Position numbers and translations under genes: made by a program. This document shows positions 5,457-5,492 of a stretch of DNA of 5,492 nt, piece by piece. The stretch's first letter is position 1, and each line of letters starts with the position of its first letter. The notes under the pieces were generated by a model. It did not search any database and was not told the origin of the DNA. It saw only the letters and a program-made list of their open reading frames with translations. The stretch is from positions 1-5,492 of the forward strand of contig JAGXSR010000122.1 in NCBI GenBank assembly GCA_018333405.1. The letters are read 5' to 3'. The stretch comes from Dethiobacter sp. Its GTDB lineage: Bacteria > Bacillota > Dethiobacteria > DTU022.

Positions 5457-5492
5457 CCAAGCGGGTGCTTAGGACAAGTTGCCTGTTTGAAC

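Noticed and set aside
5457..5492. A possible terminator after the RRM gene (AAGC/GCTT at 5459-5470)
   Set aside because: The stem is 4 bp and there is no T run. The window ends too soon to see a real terminator.

Overview
The window is a 5.5 kb stretch of a bacterial chromosome with moderately high GC, strong AGGAGG-type ribosome binding sites and short gaps between genes. The gene order and the protein sequences point to a Firmicute of the class Clostridia, most like the Peptococcaceae/Desulfotomaculum-Pelotomaculum group. This is an inference from gene content, since no database search was possible. All genes are on the + strand, and almost all of the content concerns RNA processing and ribosome assembly.

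Layout: (1) 2-529 is the 3' part of a gene for a DUF2344/TIGR03936 'radical SAM-linked' protein, whose start lies outside the window. (2) 549-2234 encodes a compact RNase E/G ribonuclease with an intact catalytic site, a zinc-link and an extra C-terminal TRAM-like domain. It starts 19 bases after the previous stop, and its Shine-Dalgarno region begins at that stop. (3) 2235-2476 has no gene. It holds an intrinsic terminator (2280-2305), a good sigma-A type promoter (2350-2378) and a foldable leader RNA that ends just before the rplU ribosome binding site. (4) 2477-4471 carries rplU (L21), rpmA (L27) and obgE (ribosome assembly GTPase). nadD (NAD biosynthesis) follows after 17 bases, and these four genes are probably one transcript. 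(5) 5120-5177 holds a compound palindrome overlapping the end of nadD, and a promoter. (6) 5196-5456 encodes a single-RRM RNA-binding protein.

How the parts fit: the RNase can process rRNA precursors and mRNA, L21 and L27 belong to the 50S subunit, and Obg checks late 50S assembly. The terminator and promoter between rng and rplU suggest that the RNase gene and the ribosomal protein operon are transcribed separately. The leader before rplU is the likely site of feedback control on L21/L27 synthesis. The RRM gene appears to have its own promoter with a very short leader.

I see no mobile element, CRISPR array, tRNA, rRNA or defence gene. Nothing here looks like a wholly new system. The points most worth a second look are the rplU leader, the simple L27 N-terminus combined with the absence of a Prp protease gene, the RNase C-terminal domains, and the palindrome/promoter in front of the RRM gene.
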